Assembly: GCF_001427105.1 (NCBI RefSeq) | Contig: NZ_LMGI01000005.1 | Coordinates: 1 to 64,000 of the forward strand | Source: Sphingopyxis sp. Root154 | GTDB lineage: Bacteria; Pseudomonadota; Alphaproteobacteria; Sphingomonadales; Sphingomonadaceae | DNA length: 64,000 nt | Direction of reading: 5' to 3' | Shown: positions 33,968 through 41,682 of the stretch, piece after piece | Position numbering within the stretch: the stretch's first letter is position 1 | How the letters are laid out: every line of letters begins with the position of its first letter | Made by a program: the position numbers and the translations under genes | The notes under the pieces: model-generated | Databases searched by the model: none | What the model was told of the DNA's origin: nothing | What the model saw: the letters and a program-made list of their open reading frames with translations, nothing else

Positions 33968-34791
33968 TTCACGGTTCCTTCGAAGTCATGGCTCGCCGCC
34001 GCTTCGGGCAGCGGGCGCACCCAGATGTTACGGAACGAAACGGGCGAATTATGGTCCTGGAGCTGGATCGGCGCGGCATCGCCATGCGCTTCATATGTCG
34101 CGACCTTGCGCCAGACGGTGCTGCCGAGCCACGGCTGGCGGTTCTGCACGAGCACGCCGTTGAGGAAGGCAGTAACATAGGCCGGGCGCAGCAACTTGCC
34201 ATCGGGTCCGAAATGCGGTCGCTCGAAGACGATATCGTAGCTCTGCCATTCGCCGGGCTTGCGCGATGCGTTCACCAGCGGCGGCTTCCAGGCATAGATC
34301 GAGCCGACGGTGCCGTCGGCGTAAGTGGGGTTCTGATAGCCGTCGAGGATCTGGATCTCGTAGCGCTGCATGAACCAGATACCGCTGTTACCGCGGTCCT
34401 GCGAGCTATGGAGCGGTGGGTTCGGTGAGCGGAATTCGAGATGGAGCTGGACGTCGCCGAAGCTCGCCTTGCTGACCAGCGCATTTTCGCCGCGGCCGCC
34501 CAATGGTGGGGTCGACGTCATCGCGCCGTTGCTGACGATCCACGGCCTTGCCATCGCCCGCCACGCATCGAGCGACTTGCCATCGAACAGCACCACCGCA
34601 TCCGACGGCGGGGCGCCGGGCACGGCACCCGGCGTCACCACCGTCGGATAAGGACGGTCGGAATCGTGAACGCGCCATTTGCCGTCGGGCAGCATCGGTG
34701 TGTCCTTGAACCCGGGCTTTTCCTGCGCCGTGACGGGATTGCCCGCCGCCGCGGCGACCGCGATCGCCGCGGCCCAAACGATATGCTTCAC
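33964..34791 (-). CDS. DUF1080 / 3-keto-disaccharide hydrolase family protein
   Basis: 275 residues from the GTG at 34791, chosen because GAGGGAGA lies six bases before it; an ATG at 34806 overlaps the upstream stop but has no good site. Signal peptide ~1-22 (IVWAAAIAVAAAAGNPVTAQ). The concanavalin-like fold motifs are present: VVLFDGKSLDAWR, DVQLHLEFRSP, GNSGIWFMQRYEIQILD, YNNQ-type C-terminal QDHNSPVSFRNIWVRPL. The Pfam family has members that cleave 3-keto-disaccharides after C3 oxidation. In this operon the GMC dehydrogenase would provide the 3-keto substrate. Periplasmic location is predicted. Confidence 0.86.
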   Translation of the reverse strand: MKHIVWAAAIAVAAAAGNPVTAQEKPGFKDTPMLPDGKWRVHDSDRPYPTVVTPGAVPGAPPSDAVVLFDGKSLDAWRAMARPWIVSNGAMTSTPPLGGRGENALVSKASFGDVQLHLEFRSPNPPLHSSQDRGNSGIWFMQRYEIQILDGYQNPTYADGTVGSIYAWKPPLVNASRKPGEWQSYDIVFERPHFGPDGKLLRPAYVTAFLNGVLVQNRQPWLGSTVWRKVATYEAHGDAAPIQLQDHNSPVSFRNIWVRPLPEAAASHDFEGTVK

Positions 34792-34802
34792 GCGTGTCTC
34801 CC

Positions 34803-35714
34803 TCATGCCGCGTCGATCGCGCGATAGGCGGCGATCAGCCGTTCTTCGCCCGCGCGTCCCTCGACCGAATTGCCATGTTCCATTCCGATCACGCCCGCGA
34901 ATTTCTTCGCGCGCAGCCAGCGGACGATATTGCGATAATTGATCTCGCCGCTGCCGGGCTCCTTGCGGCCGGGATTGTCGCCGAACTGGACGTAAGCGAT
35001 CTCGTTCCAGCAGCTGTCCAGCGTGTTGATCAGATTCCCGGCCTGAATCTGCTCGTGGTACAGGTCCGCCAGTATCTTGATCGCCGGGCTGTCGATCGCA
35101 CGCGCCATCGCATAGCCTTGCGGCACGGTCGACATGAAGACGCCGGGATGGTTCACCAGCGTATTGAGCGGCTCCATCACCATGACCAACCCGTGCGGTT
35201 CATAGATCTCGGCGGCACGGCGCAGCACATCGATCACGCGCGCGGTCTGGATATCTACCGGCAGCTTGCGGTCCATAAAGCCGGTGACGATCGTCATGTG
35301 CTTGGAGTTCAACCTCTTGCCGACATCGACCGAACGCCCGATGTCGGCAAGGAAGCGCTCGCGATCGCTATCGTCATTGCCGCCCAGCAGCGGCCGGAAA
35401 TCGGCCCATCTTGGCATGCTCGCGACGAACACGCCCATCGTCATGCCCCGTTGTTCCAACGCGCGCGCCATCGCTGTCTGGTCGGCGACCGAGCGCGTCG
35501 CCGCCTCATTATCCTCCCACGCGGTAAAGCCCTGATCGGCGGCAAAAGCGATCTGTTCGAGCCGGTCGCCGCGGCTTTTGAAGCTCCCCTCATGCGGGGC
35601 GTATTTCAACGAAAAGCGCGCCGCGTTCGACGCCATCACCCCGTTCGCCACCGTCGTCGCGGCGGCCGCAGCGACGGCGCCACCCGCCAGCACCGATCGA
35701 CGCGATACGCTCAT
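34803..35714 (-). CDS. Tat-exported hydroxypyruvate-isomerase-like TIM-barrel protein
   Basis: 303 residues, ATG overlapping the MFS stop. Tat signal MSVSRRSVLAGGAVAAA. The fold is the Hyi/xylose-isomerase-like barrel: FSLKYAPHEGSF, IAFAADQGFTAWEDN, HGLVMVMEPLN (Glu ligand), IKILADLYHEQIQ (Asp/His), YVQFGDNPGRKEPG and FAGVIGMEHG (Glu). True hydroxypyruvate isomerases are cytoplasmic; a Tat signal and this neighbourhood make a 3-keto sugar or enol-sugar intermediate more likely (inference). It is the second of three TIM-barrel proteins in the operon. Confidence 0.82.
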   Translation of the reverse strand: MSVSRRSVLAGGAVAAAAATTVANGVMASNAARFSLKYAPHEGSFKSRGDRLEQIAFAADQGFTAWEDNEAATRSVADQTAMARALEQRGMTMGVFVASMPRWADFRPLLGGNDDSDRERFLADIGRSVDVGKRLNSKHMTIVTGFMDRKLPVDIQTARVIDVLRRAAEIYEPHGLVMVMEPLNTLVNHPGVFMSTVPQGYAMARAIDSPAIKILADLYHEQIQAGNLINTLDSCWNEIAYVQFGDNPGRKEPGSGEINYRNIVRWLRAKKFAGVIGMEHGNSVEGRAGEERLIAAYRAIDAA

Positions 35715-37009
35715 GCCGTCTGACCCGCGAGCGCCGCGCGCGACTTGCCACGCTCACGCAGCCAGATGAAGCCGAATACCGCCAGCAGGACGACCGGCAG
35801 GATCGCCAGCCGCTGGAACGACAGCGACGCAGCCGCATCCTCGACCGCCAGCTTCGCAGCACCGGTCAGCGCCGCGAACGCTTCGGGACCGCCGGCGAAC
35901 TCGATCTTGGCCTGGTCGAACATCGCGCCGAGTTGCGGCAGCACGAAGAAGCTTGCGAGCGCGCCCGCCGATCCGACCAGCCCCATCGCCCACGATCCAC
36001 CGCGCGGATAGCGTTCGGCGACCGACGCGAGCATCGTCGGCCACATCACGCAGACGCCGAGGCCCCAGACGGTGGCGGCGACGATCGCCGTGACCGGCGA
36101 CTGCGCCTGGCTCAGCATGAACAGGCCGATCGCGGCGAGCAGGCTCGATACCCAAAGCAGGCCGGGGTTCGAGATTCTGTTGGCGAGCCGCCCCGCGAAA
36201 TGGCGGAAGATGAACATCAGCGCGTTGACATAGACGAGCAGCAGGATGCCGCGCATGCCGACGCGGTTCGACAGGGCGACGTCGATCCACTGGCCGGGCG
36301 CCAGTTCGGACGCCGCGGTCAGGAACATCGCGCCGAACCAGATGAAGAAGCTGGGGCGGCGAAACACCTCGCCCATCATCTCGCCAAAGCTGACGCCGCT
36401 CTCGCTGCGCAGCGGCGGGGGAAAGGTCGTGGTGAGGGCGATCACGACGGTCGCGGCGGCGGGGATCATGACCAGCGCCATGATGCCCTGCCACGGCAAC
36501 GCAGCCGACAGGAAAAAGCCGGCAAGTCCGCCGACGATGATGCCGCCGGGGAACCAGGCGTGCAGCACATTGAGCCGGTGCGTGGTATCGTCGGGGTAAA
36601 GCTGCGCGGTCAGCGGATTGATCGCTGCTTCGGTCAGGCCCCAGCCGATGCCGCTGAGCAGCATGCCCGCCCACACGAGCCAATAGATGTTCATGCCCGT
36701 GGCGACATGGCCCGCGGTGACGATCATCAACGGACCGAGGATGAAGCACAGCCCCGCTCCCGCCAGGCACCGCTTCATGCCGATCTGGTCGAGCAGCGCG
36801 CTGACGACGAACAGCGTGATCGAAAAGCTGAGGAACGCTGCGCCCAGTGCGGCGGCGATCAACTCGCCCGCCTGCAACGGAGCGATCGGGTCGATCCATT
36901 CTGCCTTGAGCCCGCTGGCGATCGCACCGCGGATGGCAAGGCTCGCCGCAGCGGTGAACAGCGCCAGCACGCCCAGCCAGAACAAGCGTCCCTTGTGCAA
37001 TGTCGTCAT
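35711..37009 (-). CDS. MFS transporter (FHS-like sugar permease)
   Basis: 432 residues, about twelve membrane helices, with the end overlapping the next start (ATGA). Motifs include SGIGWGLTEAAINPLTAQLY and HRLNVLHAWFPGGIIVGGLAG, the ExxxNP and HAWFPxG patterns of the fucose-galactose-glucose permease branch of MFS. It would bring the sugar or keto-sugar produced in the periplasm into the cytosol. No export or regulatory domain is attached. Substrate is not readable. Confidence 0.85.
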   Translation of the reverse strand: MTTLHKGRLFWLGVLALFTAAASLAIRGAIASGLKAEWIDPIAPLQAGELIAAALGAAFLSFSITLFVVSALLDQIGMKRCLAGAGLCFILGPLMIVTAGHVATGMNIYWLVWAGMLLSGIGWGLTEAAINPLTAQLYPDDTTHRLNVLHAWFPGGIIVGGLAGFFLSAALPWQGIMALVMIPAAATVVIALTTTFPPPLRSESGVSFGEMMGEVFRRPSFFIWFGAMFLTAASELAPGQWIDVALSNRVGMRGILLLVYVNALMFIFRHFAGRLANRISNPGLLWVSSLLAAIGLFMLSQAQSPVTAIVAATVWGLGVCVMWPTMLASVAERYPRGGSWAMGLVGSAGALASFFVLPQLGAMFDQAKIEFAGGPEAFAALTGAAKLAVEDAAASLSFQRLAILPVVLLAVFGFIWLRERGKSRAALAGQTA

Positions 37010-37055
37010 CCTGCGTCCCCTCTGATTATTATCGTTTAGTTCGTCTGCCGCGCGG

Positions 37056-38099
37056 TCAGGTCAGCCCCAGCATCGCGCGGTTGAGCGCCGGATCGCTGCC
37101 TCCCGCGAAATCGTCGAACGCCTTGTCCGCCTTGCGAATCATGTGCGCGGCGATGAAGGGGGCGCCTTCGCGCGCGCCGTCTTCGGGGTGCTTCAGGCAG
37201 CATTCCCATTCGAGCACCGCCCAGCCGGCGTAGCCATATTGCGTCAGTTTCGAGAAGATACCGCCGAAGTCCACCTGGCCATCGCCCAGCGAGCGGAAGC
37301 GTCCGGGCCGGTCGACCCAGTCCTGAAACCCGCCATAGACGCCCGAGCGCCCGGTCGGGTTCAGCTCGGCGTCCTTGACGTGGAACATGCGGATCCGCTC
37401 GTGGTAAATGTCGATGAACTGCAGATAATCGAGCGCCTGCAAGACATAATGGCTGGGGTCATAGAGGATGTTGGCGCGCGGGTGATTGTCCACGCCCGCA
37501 AGGAAGCGCTCGAAGGTCACGCCATCGTGGAGATCCTCGCCCGGATGAATTTCATAGGCGAGGTCGATGCCCTGTTCGTCGAAGGCATCGAGGATCGGCC
37601 GCCAGCGCTTCGCGAGTTCGGCGAAGGCTTCTTCGACCAGTCCGGTGGGACGCTGCGGCCACGGATAGAGATAGGGCCAGGCGAGCGCGCCCGAAAAGGT
37701 CGCATGGGCTTCGAGACCCAGCCGGCGGCTCGCTTTCGCGGCAAGATGGAGCTGCTCGACCGCCCAGACCTGACGCTCGGCGGGCTTGCCCTTCACCGCG
37801 TCGGGCGCGAAGGCGTCGAACTGCGTATCATAGGCGGGATGCACCGCGACCAGCTGGCCCTGCAGATGCGTCGACAATTCGGTGATCTCGACCCCCGCCT
37901 CGCGGCAGGTGCCCGCGAGTTCATCGCAATAATCCTGGCTTTCGGCGGCTTGGCGCAGGTCGATGCAGCGGCTGTCCCACGTCGGAATCTGGATGCCGAC
38001 ATAGCCGGCATCCGCCATCCAGCGCGCCGCCGAAGGCAAAGTGTCGAACGGTGCGGCGTCGCCCATGAACTGCGCAAGGAAAACGGCCGGACCCTTCAT
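37056..38099 (-). CDS. Cytosolic TIM-barrel sugar isomerase/epimerase-like protein
   Basis: 347 residues without a signal peptide, unlike the two other TIM-barrel proteins of the operon. Metal-site motifs are clear: YEIHPGED (Glu), ANILYDPSHYVLQ (Asp, His), MFHVKDAELNP (His) and WAVLEWECCL (Glu). It belongs to the xylose-isomerase-like superfamily. Relatives next to Gfo/Idh/MocA enzymes process 3-keto sugars. It sits 46 bp before the MFS gene and 16 bp after the cytochrome gene on the same strand, so it probably acts on the imported product. Confidence 0.83.
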   Translation of the reverse strand: MKGPAVFLAQFMGDAAPFDTLPSAARWMADAGYVGIQIPTWDSRCIDLRQAAESQDYCDELAGTCREAGVEITELSTHLQGQLVAVHPAYDTQFDAFAPDAVKGKPAERQVWAVEQLHLAAKASRRLGLEAHATFSGALAWPYLYPWPQRPTGLVEEAFAELAKRWRPILDAFDEQGIDLAYEIHPGEDLHDGVTFERFLAGVDNHPRANILYDPSHYVLQALDYLQFIDIYHERIRMFHVKDAELNPTGRSGVYGGFQDWVDRPGRFRSLGDGQVDFGGIFSKLTQYGYAGWAVLEWECCLKHPEDGAREGAPFIAAHMIRKADKAFDDFAGGSDPALNRAMLGLT

Positions 38100-38115
38100 G
38101 CGGATACCTTTCCGG

Positions 38116-38505
38116 TCATTTGGTTTCGGTCTTGAGCCAGGCGATCAGCGCCGCGCGGCGCGCCGGGTCGGCGACCTTGACGACCATGCGCGTGCCGGGG
38201 ACTTTTTTGGTCGGCGCGGCAAGATATTCGTCGAGCGTCTTGTCGTCCCAGCGAATTTTCGATGCCTTGAGCGCCGGGCTGTAGTTGAACCCGGCAACGG
38301 AGCCGGCTTGCCGGCCGAACAGACCGTGCAGATTGGGACCCATCGTGCTTTTGCCGCCCGGCTCCAGCGTATGACAGGCGCGGCAAGCCGCGAAGGCCTG
38401 CGCGCCGGGACCTTGGGCGGGTGCCGCAACCGCCGCTGGCGAAGGCGCGAGCATCAGCGCAATCAATATTGCCCCCGCCGGTGGCAGGGCGAACAGAAAT
38501 TTCAT
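38116..38505 (-). CDS. Periplasmic monohaem cytochrome c
   Basis: 129 residues from the ATG at 38505 with GGAGAGG before it. Signal peptide ~1-28 (ending VAAPA). Haem motif CRACH (Cys41, Cys44, His45), MGPNLHGLFGRQAG and a distal ligand Met107 in PGTRM: a class I cytochrome c of the c2/c550 type. It is the first gene of the operon that encodes the GMC dehydrogenase and is the likely electron acceptor that feeds electrons to the terminal oxidase. Confidence 0.9.
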   Translation of the reverse strand: MKFLFALPPAGAILIALMLAPSPAAVAAPAQGPGAQAFAACRACHTLEPGGKSTMGPNLHGLFGRQAGSVAGFNYSPALKASKIRWDDKTLDEYLAAPTKKVPGTRMVVKVADPARRAALIAWLKTETK

Positions 38506-38600
38506 TATCCTCTCCCGTCTGGCAACAGCCGGTGCGATCAGGTAACCGTTCGAAATCCTATTATGCAAACAATTTTGGAAATTCGGGCCAAGGGAATGCG

Positions 38601-39803
38601 ATGAATACGAATACGAGGTCAAAAACGCGCTACGGCATGGTCGGTGGCGGCGAAGGCGCCTTCATCGGCGCGGTACACCGGATGGCCGCGGCGCTCGATG
38701 GCGAGTTTGCGCTGGTGTGCGGCGCGTTCAGCAGCGACGCCGGGCGTAATGGGCGGAGCGCCGCGGCGCTCGGGCTCGACCCCGCTCGGGCTTATGCGAC
38801 GCTCGACGCGCTGCTCACGGGCGAGGCGGCGCTGCCCGAGGACCAGCGGATGGAGGCGCTGGCGATCGTCACCCCGAATCACCTGCACGCCCTGATGGCG
38901 ATCGCCGCGCTCGATGCCGGTTTTCATGTCCTGTCCGAAAAGCCGATGGCGCTGAACCTCGCCGAGGCAAGAGCGATCGACGCGGCGGTTGCCCGCAGCG
39001 GCAAGCTGTACGGGCTGGCATTCACCTATAGCGGCTATCCGCTGATCGAAGAGGCGCGCGTCCGCGTCGCACGCGGCGATTTCGGCAAGATCCGGTTGGT
39101 GCAGGTCGAATATTCGCAAGGCTGGCTCAGCCGGCCGATCGACCGGGACGGCAACAAGCAGGCCGAATGGCGCACCGATCCCGCGCGCGCGGGACTGGGC
39201 GGTTGCCTGGGCGACATCGGGACCCACGCCTTTCAGCTTGCCGAACATGTCTCCGGGCTTGCGGTCGGGTCGCTCAGCGCGGAGCTGACCACGCATGTTC
39301 CGGGCCGCCGCCTCGATGACGATGTGGCGGCGCTGCTGCGATTCGAAGGCGGCGCGCGCGGCGTGCTGAAAGCCAGCCAGATCGCCGCGGGCGACGAAAA
39401 TGGCCTGCGCCTGCGCATCCACGGCGAGGAGGGCGGCCTCGAATGGTCGCAGATGGAGCCGAATACGTTGACGTTGCGCTGGCTGGACCGGCCCACCGAG
39501 GTGATCCGCGCGGGCGGGCCCGGTCTCGACCCATCGGCGCTGGCGCGGCTGCGTACCCCGGCAGGACATCCCGAGGGCTATATTGAGGCGTTTGCCAACC
39601 TCTATCGCAGCTTCGGCCGAGCCCTTCGTGCTGGCGCCTCGACCCCGCCGCGGCCGGGCACCGCCGACTGGTTTCCCGGGATCGTCGACGGCCTGCGAAC
39701 GATGGCCTTTGTCGAAGCGGTGATCGAAAACAGCGCCGGCGAGGCGAAATGGACCGCACTTGCCGACATCGCGAACGATCGCCGGACGGCAGGCGGCAAT
39801 TAG
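38601..39803 (+). CDS. Gfo/Idh/MocA family oxidoreductase
   Basis: 400 residues from the ATG at 38601 (AAGGGA upstream); earlier in-frame ATGs overlap the divergent cytochrome gene. Rossmann motif GMVGGGEGAFIG, the family's SEKPMALN (catalytic Lys) and GDIGTHAFQLAEH (His). There is no export signal. Enzymes of this group use NAD(P) to oxidise or reduce a sugar hydroxyl, including 3-keto reduction or oxidation in levoglucosan and glycoside pathways. It is divergent from the cytochrome c-to-GMC operon across a 95-bp gap that should hold both promoters. Confidence 0.87.
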   Translation: MNTNTRSKTRYGMVGGGEGAFIGAVHRMAAALDGEFALVCGAFSSDAGRNGRSAAALGLDPARAYATLDALLTGEAALPEDQRMEALAIVTPNHLHALMAIAALDAGFHVLSEKPMALNLAEARAIDAAVARSGKLYGLAFTYSGYPLIEEARVRVARGDFGKIRLVQVEYSQGWLSRPIDRDGNKQAEWRTDPARAGLGGCLGDIGTHAFQLAEHVSGLAVGSLSAELTTHVPGRRLDDDVAALLRFEGGARGVLKASQIAAGDENGLRLRIHGEEGGLEWSQMEPNTLTLRWLDRPTEVIRAGGPGLDPSALARLRTPAGHPEGYIEAFANLYRSFGRALRAGASTPPRPGTADWFPGIVDGLRTMAFVEAVIENSAGEAKWTALADIANDRRTAGGN

Positions 39804-39821
39804 CGCCGCGCTGTTTGCCAA

Positions 39822-39835
39822 CCCTCCTTCGAGGG
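39822..39835. terminator. Short hairpin between convergent genes
   Basis: CCCTC-CTTC-GAGGG lies between the stops of the Gfo/Idh/MocA gene and the AraC-type gene. It is short and has no T-run, so terminator function is only possible. Confidence 0.25.
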
Positions 39836-39858
39836 ATGCCGCTTTACGATCGCTCCGC

Positions 39859-40614
39859 TCAGGCCGTGGCTTCGCGCCCGCGCATCTTGGTCGGTGCCAT
39901 GCCAAAACGCCGCGCGAACGCGCGCGTGAAGCTCGCGTTGCTCATATAGCCGCAATTATAGCCGATGCTCGATATCGGGAGGTCGCTTTGCGCGAGCAGC
40001 TGGCGCGCGCGCTGCAGTCGCCGCTCGCTCACCGCCTCGGCGACGCTGCATTGATAAAGCTCGCGAAAGCCCCGCGTCAGCTTGGCTTTGCTGAGGCCGC
40101 AGCGGCGCGCGACGCTGCCGACGGTCAGCTTTTCCTGCCACTTCTCGTTGACCAGCTGATGCGCGGCGGCGACGCGGGTGATGTCGAGTTCGCTCAGCGA
40201 CGTGCTGCCCCCAACCTCGACCATGCGGTCGGCGGCGAGTTCGGCGAAAAGCTGGCAGAGCAGTTCCTGACTGCGCGCGCTGCGCAACATGTCGTCGACT
40301 TCGCTGTCGCCTTCTAGGGCGACCACCGCGCGGCCGAGACCGCGAAGATTGGCGGGGAGATACCAGCGGCCATCCGCCTTGGGGCGGCGCCCGAACAGAC
40401 GGTCGCACGCGGCGCGGCTGATCGCGAGCACGACCAGATGATCGTCGGCGGGGCCCGAGACATCGCCGGGGAGCAGCATCGAGACGGCGGGCTCGCCAAT
40501 ATCGCCAAAGCCGAAAATGAGCGCGTCGGGCGGCAGGAACGCGGCGTCACAGGGGCCGCGGCCGACGAAGCTCGTAAACTCCGGAGAAATGCGAATGGAT
40601 AGCTTGTTTGTCAT
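39859..40614 (-). CDS. AraC-family transcriptional regulator
   Basis: 251 residues from the ATG at 40614; an upstream ATG at 40668 is the alternative. Two helix-turn-helix units lie at the C-terminus: LTVGSVARRCGLSKAKLTRG and LPISSIGYNCGYMSNASFTR, then FARRFGMAPTKMR, the AraC signature. The N-terminal ~130 residues are an unassigned sensor. It converges on the Gfo/Idh/MocA gene and is the nearest regulator to the 3-keto-glycoside operon, so control of that operon is likely but not shown. Confidence 0.88.
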   Translation of the reverse strand: MTNKLSIRISPEFTSFVGRGPCDAAFLPPDALIFGFGDIGEPAVSMLLPGDVSGPADDHLVVLAISRAACDRLFGRRPKADGRWYLPANLRGLGRAVVALEGDSEVDDMLRSARSQELLCQLFAELAADRMVEVGGSTSLSELDITRVAAAHQLVNEKWQEKLTVGSVARRCGLSKAKLTRGFRELYQCSVAEAVSERRLQRARQLLAQSDLPISSIGYNCGYMSNASFTRAFARRFGMAPTKMRGREATA

Positions 40615-40797
40615 CCTGTCATCCCAGCGAATCGGGGCATCAGTGGCGGCGTCATGCTGTATGTGCAATCATCTTGGTCCTATCCGATAAGCAAATTTTC
40701 TTTGCCGATTGTTCCGACAGATTATGCCGTTCGGCTTGATCGATGCGATAAATGCGCAAATATGTGCTAGATGAGAAAATCGATTGAAAGGACACCG

Positions 40798-41463
40798 ATG
40801 CCGGCAACGCGCCAGCCCATCCCGACCAGCAGCGATCGGCGCACCGCCATCGACGGCAATCCGGGCGTATTCCTGCGGGAGCTCCGGACAGAAAAGGGGT
40901 GGACGCTCGCCGAGGTGAGCGAGCGCACGCGCATTCCGGTTTCAACTTTGTCAAAGATTGAAACCGGCAAGATGTCGCTCAGCTACGAAAAGCTGTTGCG
41001 GCTGAGCCAGGGGCTCGAAATCGACATCACGCAGCTCTTCGCCGCGGCGACGTCGATCCCGGCCGCCACGCATACCGCCACCGGCCGACGCAGCATTACG
41101 CCGGCGGGCGAGGGGCCTTCGATCCAGACGGCGACCTATAACTACACCTATCCCTCGGCCGATCTGCTCAACAAGACGCTGAATCCCATGATCATCGACA
41201 TCAAGGTGCGCTCGATTGACGATTTCGGCGAGCTGATGCGCCATTCGGGCGAAGAATATGTGCTCGTTCTGGAGGGCGAGTGCGAATTTCACACTGACAT
41301 GTACGCGCCATCGCGCCTGAAAACGGGTGATTCGGCTTATTTCGACGCGTCGATGGGGCATGGCTATGTCGCGGTTGGCGACGGGCCGTGCCGTATCCTG
41401 TCGGTTTGCTCGGCAACCGATGCCGATCTGAAATCGGCGCTTCATCCCGTCGACGCCGAATAA
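40798..41463 (+). CDS. XRE-family regulator with cupin domain, D-glutamate locus
   Basis: 221 residues from the ATG at 40798 (AAAGGA before it); ATG at 40771 is the alternative. Helix-turn-helix at ~22-75 (FLRELRTEKGWTLAEVSERT, IPVSTLSKIETGKMSLSYEK) and a cupin at ~140-215 (HSGEEYVLVLEGECEFHTDM, SRLKTGDSAYFDASMGHGYV). It has the same plan as the regulator at 21987. It lies immediately upstream of the serine hydrolase-DgcN-DgcA operon, on the same strand but separated by a 219-bp promoter region with AT-rich inverted repeats. It is the probable repressor or activator of that operon. Confidence 0.9.
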   Translation: MPATRQPIPTSSDRRTAIDGNPGVFLRELRTEKGWTLAEVSERTRIPVSTLSKIETGKMSLSYEKLLRLSQGLEIDITQLFAAATSIPAATHTATGRRSITPAGEGPSIQTATYNYTYPSADLLNKTLNPMIIDIKVRSIDDFGELMRHSGEEYVLVLEGECEFHTDMYAPSRLKTGDSAYFDASMGHGYVAVGDGPCRILSVCSATDADLKSALHPVDAE

Positions 41464-41575
41464 TCGTTTAGCACTGCGCCCCCCGGTAATCGGCCTTCGC
41501 GGCCACTGCGGAAAAATCTGTCCTTCTGAAATTTGCCCGCGCCTTCGCTTCGCGGTTGCACGGTCGCGTCCGCCA

Positions 41576-41606
41576 TTGACAAATTTCCGTTCAGGATGCC
41601 TATATC
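41576..41606 (+). promoter_or_regulatory. Putative sigma70 promoter of the D-glutamate operon
   Basis: TTGACA at 41576-41581 followed, after 18-19 bases, by a TATA-like element (CTATAT/TATATC, 41600-41606). An AT-rich inverted repeat directly downstream would let a bound repressor block transcription. The first gene starts at 41683. Confidence 0.45.
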
Positions 41607-41611
41607 CAGAA

Positions 41612-41635
41612 TTGAAAATATTTCAAAAAGTGAAA
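41612..41635. promoter_or_regulatory. Candidate operator of the D-glutamate operon
   Basis: TTGAAA-ATA-TTTCAA (41612-41626) overlaps TTTCA-AAAAG-TGAAA (41621-41635). The half-site word ATTGAAAAT at 41611 recurs at 59693-59701, and TTTGAAAAT at 43745-43753. The site lies just downstream of the putative promoter. Confidence 0.45.
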
Positions 41636-41682
41636 TTTCGGTAATAGGGCTGTGAGAATGCCCGATCGAAAGGGGAGGGCGA

